Shown here in pieces: positions 23,554 through 33,420 of a DNA stretch of 64,000 nucleotides. The position numbers were made by a program, and so were the translations under genes. The stretch is taken from assembly GCA_914767715.1 (NCBI GenBank), contig OU612071.1, positions 21,509,681 through 21,573,680 of the forward strand, in the 5' to 3' direction. This DNA comes from Membranipora membranacea (Eukaryota > Bryozoa > Gymnolaemata > Cheilostomatida > Membraniporidae). The notes beneath the pieces are model-generated. The model was not told where the DNA came from. It saw nothing but the letters and a program-made list of their open reading frames with translations, and made no database searches. Numbering within the stretch: position 1 is the first letter of the stretch; each line of letters starts with the position of its first letter.

Positions 23554-25290
23554 CCGTATCCATATCCTGTTTAAGGCACGCCAGAACATCGACAAAATAC
23601 TGGTCTATAAAGCCTCTTCGTCATCAAAACTTTGATAAACAGGACGACATTTCAACCAGAAACTCGGAAAAAATGGGGATTGAACCCATATCGCCCTCTT
23701 CAACTGTCTACTGAGCCACGGGAATAATGTTTGTGAAAAGCAGGAAAATTAGTGAGATGATATTTGATTAAGGTTTGTGTATGGTATTAGGTTTTGCTAG
23801 GTATGCTGTGACCGACTCACCACAAATTCTCATGCAGACAGCGATTGCCTGAACACACACTAGCGGCAGAAAAGGTTGTCCCGTGGCTCACCAAAGAGTT
23901 GGCAACAAAAACAAATTTCGGATCAGTCCTTGAGAGTGACTGCTGGAAAAAAAACCATGAGAGAAGAAAAATAAAAACGTATCTCCATTGATGCACGCTA
24001 ACCATCAATCATGAATAAAAATTACTCATTCTCTCCTATGATATTGCTGAAAAAGGGTTTAACAGCAGACAAAAATCTCGACCTTAGAATATTGAAGATA
24101 AAAACCTCACTGTCAAAAATTATACGGCACCTCATGTCCCATATAACCTTGTTGAGGGCCACAATAAAATGCTGAAGTCGGCGGTCTCCTTCATTATGCC
24201 CAACTCGATCGGAAAATACTCCATTCAACATAGCATGCTCCCTCGCTGTATCTATCTCCATATCAACAAACCGTTGTGCATACCAGGCCAGGAGGTCGCA
24301 TGCTGGCTGCAGTTCTTTACAAGTTACAAAAAGGTGTGTGACTGTCTCCAGCCCCCCTTTACAATGGACACACTCGGTGTTCCCCCCAGGCATATTCCAT
24401 CTTGCCAGGACCTCTCCCGTTTTCAGGGAACCAGATGAGAGCCTCCACCTGAAATCTTTATACCTAGCGCTGAGCGCTCAAGAATGAACAGACCGCCACA
24501 CCAAGATCTGCTTCTCCTCCGAAAGCCCTGCTGAGAACTTGACTCGTAGCTGACTAGGAATGTCTATGAGCTTGAGCAAACATTGATATACTTGGTTTAC
24601 AAAGGGTGTGAAAGGGAGAATAACTCCCAATTTATCATAAATGTCTCGATACAGCTCTATGAGCCCATAATATGGGCACGACTTCTTTAAAACTTATATT
24701 TGTGGTGTTGTGTTGTCAAACACAGTCGGAAAGAAATCCCTGCATCGCACAGAAAAAAGGTACTTAAAGAAAGACTTCCGGCGATGATCAAAATCCTCTG
24801 AAACACAGCGTAACAAGTTGTTAGAAGAAAACAGACTCTTCGCCTTAGACAGCAGATGAACCAGACCCCAGCCCCCTTTGTCTTTGGGCAAAAGGAAAAA
24901 GCTTTTGTCTACCATCTTCCTTTTGGCACAGGACCAGATAAGGTCAAACGTGACAAACTTTCTAAAACTACACCTGGGGGTAGAAATGTACTAGCCAAAT
25001 AGTAAAACATCGGGAAAACAGCCGTGTTGAGAAGAACTATCTTCCCAGGAATGGTCAGTCTCCTCAATTTGTATCCCTCAATCTTATCCCAGGCTCTCTC
25101 GAATACCTTGCTCCAATTATATGATGCCATATCTGTGAACTGGTCTATTGAAAATTCCAAACCCAAAAATCTTATGCGGTTTTTCCAGTACTCGCTCAAC
25201 GACCCTACATGTCTTCCAGCAGTTGAAACTGATGCAAGAATTTCTGTTTTACTCCTATTCAGTAGACTACCTGTGGCCTTAAAAACCTAG
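23552..25290 (-). mobile_element. Tx1-like LINE (Keno-like), copy 1, 3' part
   Basis: Minus-strand coding remnants run in order: the end of the palm (LLNRSKTEILA near 25265-25235), thumb (FLGLEFS, LTIPGKIVLLNTAVFP, 25199-24909), a linker (LLPKDKGGWGLVHL, 24915-24694), a connection segment (SARYKDFRWRLSSGSLKTGE near 24470-24405) and a CX2CX8HX4C knuckle (CVHCKGGLETVTHLFVTC) within 24393-24022. Several frameshifts and a stop near 24690 make it non-functional. The 3' UTR contains a tRNA-like sequence and ends GGATATGGATACGG, directly followed by the first base of a U2 snRNA fragment. The knuckle and W-G-L pattern fit the L1/Tx1 lineage; the Tx1 family Keno is described as U2-specific, so that assignment is an inference from the junction. 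The palm catalytic part lies at 26018-26140, separated by an inserted CR1-like element. Confidence 0.72.
23671..23723 (-). repeat. tRNA-like sequence in LINE 3' UTR (copy 1)
   Basis: The minus strand carries TGGCTCAGTAG (A box) and ATGGGTTCAATCCCCAT (perfect T-arm hairpin with B box) about 25 bases apart. The same sequence is in LINE copy 2 at 26271-26321. It lies in the LINE's sense orientation, about 120 bases before its 3' end. Confidence 0.6.
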
Positions 25291-26017
25291 CAAACAATGC
25301 AAAAATATGGTCCACCTCAAAAGCATGACCAGCTACCATGCTGGTATTATGTTAGATCAAAAGCTGCGCTTTGAAGAACACATTCAGTCTGTTGTGAGTA
25401 AATCTGAGCAGCGAATGTATATTGTCAGGAATTTTGTACATCTTAGCACCATACCCCTTGCCACTATGTTATTTAAAAGTTTTATTGTTTCCCTGCTCAC
25501 TTATTGTTTACCAGTATTATACACTACTATTTTTGCTAAAGACAAGAAACGATTGAGCACGTTTTTTGATCAGGCCTCAAAGCTCAAACTCCAAGTAGAT
25601 GATCTCGACAGCCTTATGACTAAGCGTACCAAAACACTTGCCCTCCGATATATCCATGGCGATGACCACTTTACGAACAACTTTCTTGCTAAATGCCCCT
25701 CAGGCAGGTATCGAACAATTGAACACAGAAGTGCCTTTGGTAAAGACTGTTTTTTGAGGCAAGCTATCCATATTTTAAATGATATTCTCTTTTAAGCATC
25801 CATCAGTGTTTAATCTTATTTTTCCTTGTATGTGCTGGCTCCTTTTCAGTATGAACACCCTTATCTCGCAACATATTATTTTATGTTAGTGATAGAATAC
25901 AATCAGTCAATCAATCAGTCAATCAATCAGTCAATCAAGAGATCAAGAGATCAAGAGATCAATCAAGAGATCAATCAATCAAGAGATCAATCAATCAAGA
26001 GATCAATCAATCAAGAG
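25291..26017 (+). mobile_element. CR1-like LINE 3' fragment inserted in the Tx1-like LINE
   Basis: The frame at 25307-25795 encodes a C-terminal reverse transcriptase segment: GIMLDQKLRFEEHI, VVSKSEQRMYIVRNF, LLTYCLPVLYTTI and the ending CPSGRYRTIEHRS...ILNDILF, followed by a stop. These are the thumb and tail motifs of CR1-like elements. The 3' UTR ends in a (TCAA)n/(AAGAGATCAATC)n tail at about 25900-26017. The insert separates the palm motif (26018-26140) from the thumb of the minus-strand LINE, so it arrived later. The 5' end is truncated, as usual for LINEs. Confidence 0.72.
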
Positions 26018-26140
26018 ATCATCCACATAGGCTAAACACTTCCAACTCTCAGGGCCAGGCACAGGGCAGCCGGAGAGAAGCCTGCACTCTGTGATAGCTC
26101 TTACCATCGCCTCGATGTATATAACATACAAGGATGGGGA
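26018..26140 (-). mobile_element. Tx1-like LINE copy 1, palm-domain segment
   Basis: The minus strand reads SPSLYVIYIEAMVRAIT and ends in LAYVDD, with the catalytic YVDD at 26029-26018. It belongs to LINE copy 1 (23552-25290) and was separated from it by the CR1-like insert. Its 5' edge at 26140 is a truncation point that touches the 3' end of LINE copy 2. Confidence 0.72.
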
Positions 26141-27115
26141 ATCCGTATCCATATACCCTGTTTAAGGCACGCCAGAACATCGACAAAATACTGGTCTATG
26201 GTCTATAAAGCCTCTTGGTTATCAAAACTTTGATAAACAGGACGACGTTTTAACCAGAAACTCAGAAAAAATGGAGATTGAACCCATATCGCCCTCTTCA
26301 ACTGTCTACTGAGCCACGGGAAAATTAGTGTGATGCTATTTGATTAAGGTTTGTGTATGGTATTAGGTTTTGCTAGGTATGCTGTGACCGACTCACCACA
26401 AATTCTCATGCAGACAGCGATTGCCTGAACACACACTAGCGGCAGGAAAGGTTGTCCCGTGGCTCACCAAAGAGTTGGCAACAAAAACAAATTTCGGATC
26501 AGTCCTTGAGAGTGACTGCTGGAAAAAAAACCATGAGAGAAGAAAAAAAAAAACGTATCTCCATTGATGCACGCTAACCATCAATCATGAATAAAAATTA
26601 CTCATTCTCTCCGATGATATTGCTGAAAAAGGGTTTAACAGCAGACAAAAATCTCGACCTTAGAATATTGAAGATAAAAACCTCACTGTCAAAAATTATA
26701 CGGCACCTCATGTCCCATATAACCTTGTTGAGGGCCACAATAAAATGCTGAAGTCGGCGGTCTCCTTCATTATGCCCAACTCGATCGGAAAATACTCCAT
26801 TCAACATAGCATGCTCCCTCGCTGTATCTATCTCCATATCAACATCCGTTGTGCATACCAGGCCAGGAGGTCGCATGCTGGCTGCAGTTCTTTACAAGTT
26901 ACAAAAAGGTGTGTGACTGTCTCCAGCCCCCCTTTACAATAGACACACTCGGTGTTCACGCAAGGCATAGCCAATCTTGCTAGGACTTCTCCTGTTTTCA
27001 GGGAACCAGATGAGAGCCTCCACATGAAATCTTTATACCTAGCGCTGAGCGCTCCAGAATGAACAGACCGCCACACCAAGATCTGCTTCTGCTCCGAAAG
27101 CCCTGCTGAGAACCG
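26141..27115 (-). mobile_element. Tx1-like LINE, copy 2 (3' end only)
   Basis: Nearly identical to 23552-24530, including the zinc-knuckle frame, the 3' UTR, the tRNA-like sequence (26271-26321) and the GGATACGGAT end at 26141. It is 5'-truncated at about 27115 and has small indels (for example near 26840) that break its frame. Reading the minus strand the order is copy 2, copy 1 (truncated at its palm domain), then U2. Just upstream, at 27115-27155, is another GGATACGG/GGATATGG-rich stretch that might be the tail of a further copy. Confidence 0.72.
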
Positions 27116-27489
27116 TAATCCATATCCAAGTCCATACCCGTATCCACAAAAGTGTCGAGGCAAATCAGACTGAGATCAGATGCTCCCAAGTTATATAATT
27201 CTTTGAACTCAATTAAAAGAGTGTGTAAACTATTGTACGCCATATCGCTCACAGGAATCAGAAAAGACCATTATGTCAGAAATATGTCCTGATTTTATAC
27301 ATTAGAAATGGTTGTTTCCTGTTGCTGATAAAATTATCTCAGACAATTTGAGAGGTAAAGAAAGTTGTATTATAGACGAATGGAGACAACTCCGAAAATT
27401 GTGTGTTGGCATCATGAGGAAGGTTACACATTTTACAAGATATCTCATCTCGTAATTTATATTTCGGAAAAATAATTCCATATTTGGAA

Positions 27490-27660
27490 TCCTCATCCCA
27501 GCGGGCACCCGGACATCCAATCGACGTCCGTAGACGTCAGTTTGATGGTTGACGTCCAGATTGGGTTGATGATTGACGCCAGTTTGATGTCCAACTGATG
27601 TCAATATTAGAGAGAATCGGAGGTGATCTGACATCAATATCAGGTCAATTTTTCTCAGTT
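27490..27660. repeat. GACGTC-rich short repeats
   Basis: Begins CCCAGCGGGCACCCGGACAT and contains repeated GACGTC, TTGATG and GATGTC words. This looks like the end of a DNA transposon or MITE with internal subrepeats; no partner end was found. Confidence 0.4.
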
Positions 27661-28128
27661 TAAGGTTGGGTTGGGCAGGTGAAAAGGGGCATTTGTTTGG
27701 CAGAGCCCTGAGAGCACTAAATCAGTTTCAGCTTGCTGACTGGCCACTAAAGATATGTATGTAGCTATAAGCACCGTGTTTTGTGGCTTCATTCAAAATC
27801 GATCGCATAGCATTTATATTATTCGGTGGTGAATTTCATTTGCGAAAATTCTATCACCCGATCTCACTAAACAATATTTCCGAAGAGTGTCTTACCTGTT
27901 GCATTGCAAATTTTCAACGATTTGAATAAGACAAAATTATACCACTGCTTTTGAGCATTTAAACTGGGTTAATCTATATATTATTCATTGTTGTAAGAAA
28001 ATATTGCTATTTGAGATATGATAATTCAAAGTTGGTTTCTTAACAAGGGAGACAATTACTGATGATTTGATCAAAAATATGTTAATTATAGGATTAGTGT
28101 GTATAATTTAGAATTACACTCATGGATT
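27661..28128. other. No gene seen
   Basis: AT-rich spacer before the inverted R1 copy. Nothing supported. Confidence 0.5.
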
Positions 28129-28311
28129 ATAGGCCAGAAGCAGCCTAGCTGTAACTGCTCTATAAAAAAATAGCACGGACAATTCTTGATGGCAGGAAAC
28201 TGATCGCATATTATACTTCATTGATCTTTCTTCTGTAAAATTCACCGGGTGTACCCAGTTGTAGTGGTCATATTTCGAAATTAAAAGGTGTTTTGTTTTT
28301 GCATTATATGT
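28129..28311 (-). repeat. Repeat R1, inverted copy 2, left part
   Basis: The reverse complement of the end of R1: GGCCAGAAGCAGC through GGGTGTACCCAGTTGTAG to GTGTGGGGA. It is interrupted by the hAT-like element and continues at 30578-30740. Confidence 0.7.
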
Positions 28312-28319
28312 GTGGGGAC

Positions 28320-30569
28320 CATAGATTTAAAAACAGTATAGATAGGACATTGTGTGCTCCTGTCTATCCAATAATATGATAGCTACTTTAGCCTCAGATC
28401 TAGGAATTTTAGCAATCTAGACATGACTGTTAGTAAAACGACCTTCCAGCCAATCATGTTCTTACAACATTGTGATTGGCTCAGAAGTTGTTTTACTCAG
28501 TATAGCCTTCTCTCATTGGACACTTTCTGATAAGGTTAACATCATTAAAGGTAAAGTTGAGTAAAGTGATGGACATGTCTTATTAATTGTTGCACTACTA
28601 TATATATGTACTAAAGTAACTACTTTCTACATACATTCTTTTCATCCATACAAAACTAGAGCTGCCTCTACTTTGTGTCAAGTGTAAACAGGGTCCCAAT
28701 GACGAAAGAAGAATTCACTGGTAAGTTGTAACTGCTGAAGTTCTACTTATTCAATACTAGCTTATTGATAACAACCTAAATTTTAAATATGAATATGTTC
28801 TTGGCTGATTGATGTTATGAATTAAGTTCTCAACAGACCAACAAGTATCATGTTCTGCTATTAGAGATTCATGAAGTTAAGAACAATAACTGCCCTATTA
28901 TTGGTCTGTACACACTCATTGAGTGTGGCAGATCATCATGCTAGAGCAAAGGAGAGAACTAGTCAGGTCAGGTTCTTCAAATTAACAAGAGAATAGCAAT
29001 TGCCGTAGTCATATGACAAGATGCATCTTATGATTATTTCAGGTTCATTTGCCCTACCTAGATGAGGTGGCTGGTAATATGTGCCACAGATTCCAAGAAA
29101 AAAAAAGTTGAAAAAAAATTGAAGGGACAGCCACAATTTGCAGTGGTAGTGGCCCAGTGGGTATGAGGATAATGATAGCTATAAACAGGCGCAGTCGGAG
29201 GTTGGTATAAATAACTATTTGAGATATGAATGTCTTAAAGCCAAATGCTAATCCAACAATAATGCCCTGGATATCTAAGATGTGTGTTGCTGCTCAAACA
29301 TCAAGGTCCTACTTTATTGTAAGAATCGCCACATTTAGCTTGTTAGGTGTATTTTGGTGAACAAAATGTTCTAAACTTATATTTCTCTTCGGATGTTTTG
29401 ATATAGAGAGGACAGTGCTTCAATCAGAGTGGGAGGCGATCATTAACACAGTGAGCAGACTCGTTAACATGGGCACGAGAGATGGAACGAACAGGCTGTA
29501 CCACATATAGAATGATCGCCGATATCGCAACATAAACAACCTGTGGGAGAGTAGCACTGAGAAACTGTCTGGCTGAAACTTATCTGGACAATTCCATGCT
29601 AATAAACATTTAAGGCCCTGAGAGAGCATTATTTAATTTTCAGAGGGCTAAGAAAAAGTTAATCGCCCTTAAAAGCAGAAGAGTTTGCTAAAATATATTT
29701 CCTGTACCATGTTGCACTGAAATAAACAAAGTTAGTTTTCCTTTGAAATAGTTTGATGTCTTAATTTATCCAAGCCTGATGCATTATCTTTTTGGCCAAG
29801 GTACTCCCTGTTATGTCCTCTTGAAAACAAACGGATGAGGATTATATACCAAATATGCGGTATTATCAAGAGTTGTCTTCTCATGACATGTGAGAGGACA
29901 CCTCATCATCAATTTGGTGTTATACATCATAAACTGCTATTCTTTTCCAGGGAAGGGGAGATGGGTTGCTCTCATGCCAATAAATGCATCGAAACCATTT
30001 GTTACATGTCTGCGTGTGCACCGAGAGCCCAACAATGAAATAGCTTCTTTCAACTGAAAATCCTGTGGCAGCACTTTTGAATTAATTGTCATATATATGT
30101 GAGCTACTGCTTGTTATGACAAGTAAATTATTCAAGTGTTTAGCATAATTTTACAGAAAATTGAATCATCAGGTGACTAAGATATAAGATACAAGTATGT
30201 TTGTCAACAAAAATCTATCCAACAAGGTGCGCTTGAAGATCAGCTTTTAATAAAACCGGACATGAAGGTCACTGATTCACCTATCATCAACTGCACTACT
30301 TGTATTCAAATAACTAAAACTATTAGCATGAAAAAAAGAGCCTGCAGTATGGTTTGAACTTGCAACTCCTGGAACAAAAGACAACAGCGCTAACAGCTAA
30401 GCCATCCAGGCCAATATGGTTAGTGGGCAAAAAGTGCTGACTATAAACCCACTGGCAGTTACGCTATGCATAACGCGACACTGCGGGTGGCACAATGACG
30501 ATACGGGTGGGGACATAATGCAAAGTTATTGAAGCGCAATGTCCTATCTATACTGTTTTTAAATCTATG
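28320..30569. mobile_element. Non-autonomous hAT-like transposon with TIRs and 8-bp TSD
   Basis: Perfect 33-bp terminal inverted repeats begin CATAGATTTAAAAACAGTAT (28320-28352 and 30537-30569). They are flanked by an 8-bp direct repeat GTGGGGAC at 28312-28319 and 30570-30577. The uninterrupted R1 copies show the empty site (TGTGGGGA in copy 1 reversed), which proves the insertion boundaries. An 8-bp duplication with T at position 2 and A at position 7 fits the hAT superfamily. The 2.25 kb interior holds no transposase frame and includes a tRNA-like sequence at 30341-30410. The first TIR bases are not the commonest hAT ends, so the superfamily call is an inference. Confidence 0.8.
30341..30410 (-). 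repeat. tRNA-derived SINE-like sequence
   Basis: The minus strand has TGGCTTAGCTGTTAGCG (A box region) and AGTTCAAACC (B box) at tRNA distance. It lies inside the hAT-like element. A functional tRNA is not supported since the stems pair poorly. Confidence 0.5.
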
Positions 30570-30577
30570 GTGGGGAC

Positions 30578-30740
30578 ATATCTCCTATTCTGTGTGATAT
30601 TACTATCTAATCTTCAGGGAATTCCAGGTTGAAACTGCTTTGTGGGGATTTTGTTGACTTGCCAATTTATTTACCAAGTAAACTTGTAGAAGTCTGCTCG
30701 TGTTAGATCAGGACAAATTTAAAATTTTCAATAAGTATAA
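30578..30740 (-). repeat. Repeat R1, inverted copy 2, right part
   Basis: Continues the R1 copy interrupted at 28312, matching the middle of R1 (GGAATTCCAGGTTGAAA and TTTTGTTGACTTGCCAA regions). It is cut off by the following LINE fragment, so the distal half of R1 is missing. Confidence 0.65.
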
Positions 30741-30749
30741 TATCAGATC

Positions 30750-31211
30750 TTTATGAGGTTAGTATGAATGCTATGCAATCGATTTTGAATGAAGCCACAA
30801 AACACGGTGCTAATATCCAACTCAGTCTAGACAAAGCGATCAAACTAAGATGTCAGAAGTATGTGCTGACGATCTATCGAGATGAGACTCATTTTATTCA
30901 TAGCATCATCGAGACAATGCCGTCAGGACGCCTGCGTGCTCCTAAGATCAGGTCGTCAAAGGGAACGGACTCGTTTTATCGTGTTTTAGTCCGCATCATA
31001 AATGCAAACCTGTTTTAACTCTCTGGTCGCTGTTTTATTTTTCCCTCCTCTGCTCTTCCACAATCTCACGTATTTTATTATAACAATCTGCTTTAGTCTA
31101 TATATTTTTACACATTTTTACACTACTTTATTGACAGTTTACACCCAGAACAAAAATCATAGTGTTTTTTAATACTCATGACAAATATATGAAATCAATC
31201 AATCAATCAAT
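30750..31211 (+). mobile_element. CR1-like LINE 3' end
   Basis: The frame at 30764-31018 encodes KLRCQKYVLTIYRDETHFIH and ends MPSGRLRAPKIR...RIINANLF, a C-terminus like that of the 25.3 kb fragment. After a 180-base 3' UTR it ends in (AATC)n at about 31195-31211. It is strongly 5'-truncated. Confidence 0.62.
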
Positions 31212-31990
31212 GATACTGTCTTGCGGCGGCGTATCCGCAATATTTCTCAAAATTGCATATAATAAGTGAAATGTTAAGAATTCAACAAAAGGTGTTTCTA
31301 GGGTGGAACAACGTGCTAAATCCAATATTAAGGGTGTACCCAGTTGTAGCGATCGTGTCAGCGGCGGCGCGGCAGCATATCCTCATTTCCTCTAAAAATT
31401 GCTTTTAATGAGTGATATATTAAGAGTTTAAATAAAAGGTGTTTCAAGGGTATAATAACGTGTTCAATATAAAGAAATAAGGGTGTAACCTAGAACAAGT
31501 TTGATCCAATTGCCTGCGTGCCTGTTGCTCCCGATCCACTGGTCACGCCGCGGCGTGACCAGTGGATTGGAAGCCACTCGGAATGCAGGCAAATGGACCA
31601 AACTTGGTCTAGTGTACCCAGGCGTAGCAATCATGTCAGCGGAAGATTGGCAGCGCGGCAGCATATCGCAATTTTTCTCAAAATCGCTTATGCTGAATCT
31701 AAAACTGAGAGTGTACCCCATTGTAGCAATCATGTCAGCGGCAGCGCAGCAGCATACCTGCAATTTTCTTCACAATCGGTTAGGTAAGTGAAATGTTAAG
31801 TGATTAATATGGTCAGCAGGAAACACGACTATATGTATGATTTTAACAAGATATTCCATCACATCAAAAAGGTGGTCAGCGACAGCACTACATCTCAATG
31901 AGAACAAGACAAAAAGCAGCCTAGACGTGAGACAAATTTGATGTAGGAAAAAAGTGTGTACCCAGTTGATGAGGTCAGCCTCAGCACTAC
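31212..31990. repeat. Degenerate tandem repeat (GTGTACCC units)
   Basis: Units of roughly 100-150 bp share GGGTGTACCCAGTTGTAG, then ATCATGTCAGCGGCGGCGCG, GCAGCATATC and AAAAGGTGTTTC. Unit starts lie near 31331, 31612, 31709 and 31952. The motif GTACCCAGTTGTAG is also found inside R1, linking the two families. A palindromic MITE interrupts it at 31490-31612. Unit length is variable and no coding frame is shared. Confidence 0.65.
31490..31612. mobile_element. 123-bp palindromic MITE (CTAGAACAAG family)
   Basis: The left end CTAGAACAAGTTTGATCCAA and the right end TTTGGTC-rich CTAG mirror each other, with a perfect 28-bp centre built on CACTGGTCACGCCG. The insertion splits a GGTGTACCC motif of the surrounding tandem repeat and may have duplicated TGTA. 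Partial relatives occur at 19399, 22581 and 23171. Confidence 0.7.
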
Positions 31991-32039
31991 TGCACATCCC
32001 AAATATTCACACTAGCGATATGTGATTAGTGGGAAGTCA

Positions 32040-32751
32040 AGAGTTTGATGCAGTTGACACTAGTCGAGACTATAGTCCTGGGTTCTACATTGTATATGTT
32101 TTATCATTGCATGTGGTGGTTGGTGAGAGACAGCGCTACTGCATATCCCCGTATCATGTCATTAGCATGTTAGGAAAGTATGCGAAGCTGGCATATCTAA
32201 GTTTTTCAGACTCTGACAGTTGGGTTTCTTTGCTGAAAAGTGAGGCACTCATTGAACTCTTTGCTCATGTGTTATGCAAAAGATATCCAGCCGAAAAATG
32301 ACATAAGAGACAATTGGAACATCAAAAATGTTGTTGGTAATTGCCCCAAGACAGTGGTCTTAAGACCATACAATATCATCATACTCATCCCATAAGAAGT
32401 TTGACATAATTCAATTGAAATTTTTCAATTTGTGCTGGTCTGATACGAGCAGACTTTTCTACAAGTTTACTTCGTGAATTAATTGTCATGTCAACAAATC
32501 CCACAATGCAATTTCAACCTGGAATTCCCTGATGATTAGATTTATTAGACTACGCAGAATAGGAGTTATTTCCCCACACATATAATGCCAAAACAAAACA
32601 ACTTTTGATTTCTAAATATGACCACTACAACTGGGTACACCCAGTGAATTTTACAGAACATACACCAATGAAGTATAAAACGTGATCAATATCCTGCCAT
32701 CAAATATTGTCCGTGCCATAACAACTTTTGCTATAGCTGCTTCTGGCCTAC
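32040..32751 (+). repeat. Dispersed repeat R1, copy 3
   Basis: Direct copy of 1111-1860 with many point differences and without the extra 1455-1490 stretch. It ends at GCTTCTGGCCTA, the same place as copy 1. Short open frames inside are not kept between copies. Confidence 0.75.
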
Positions 32752-33344
32752 AGGTTACTAACCTAAATAAAGGCCGGGTTATGGAATCAATGAAAATTTG
32801 ACTTCACTTTCACGAATCCTGCTGCAGTCTACTTACTACTGGGCCCAATTGATGCCCCAGATGTGCTCCGACCTGCCTGCAAAATGAGAGTAACTTGGCG
32901 CCGAATATGTCAGCCGCATCCTTAAGGCACCTGTATTTCTCAGTCCTTGGACAGAGACAAACATGCGATTTCAACCCACATTTAACCCAAATCAGTGAAT
33001 AGATTCTGATGTGACCCATTTGATGAAAAAAACATTATATCTTGACTTTATCCTGACCACCCACCTGGAAAACTAATAAGTTTGGCCGAGCCTTACCCTT
33101 TGACCAAGCCCCTTCACAAACTCCAGACATTAATGTAAAGTGAAAACCATCAGCTCTACAGTTTTATATAATCTTAGATTGGACATTGGTATCTAGCCTT
33201 GAATAGCCATGATACTGACTGCCTCTGTCAAGATGCCAACGTCTGATTGAAGTCCGACATTTGTTTTTTGCTTTGAAAAGTAATTGCCAACTTCATTTTT
33301 GAAGGTATTAGGCTAGGCTAGGGTGAAGTAGTAGTAGACAAACA
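32752..33344. other. No gene seen
   Basis: Spacer with no supported feature; the minus-strand open frame at 32810-33019 has no distinguishing motif. Confidence 0.5.
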
Positions 33345-33420
33345 GTGCTCCCGGTGGGGTTTGAACCTGGGAACTTATGATCCCTAGTCAGCCGCTCCTA
33401 ACGCTGAGCTATCCCTGATC
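33345..33420 (-). repeat. tRNA-derived SINE-like sequence
   Basis: The minus strand reads TAGCTCAGCGTTAGGAGCGG (A box) and CAGGTTCAAACCCC (B box) with tRNA-like spacing. The T stem pairs imperfectly, so a SINE or tRNA relic is more likely than an active tRNA gene. Confidence 0.55.
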
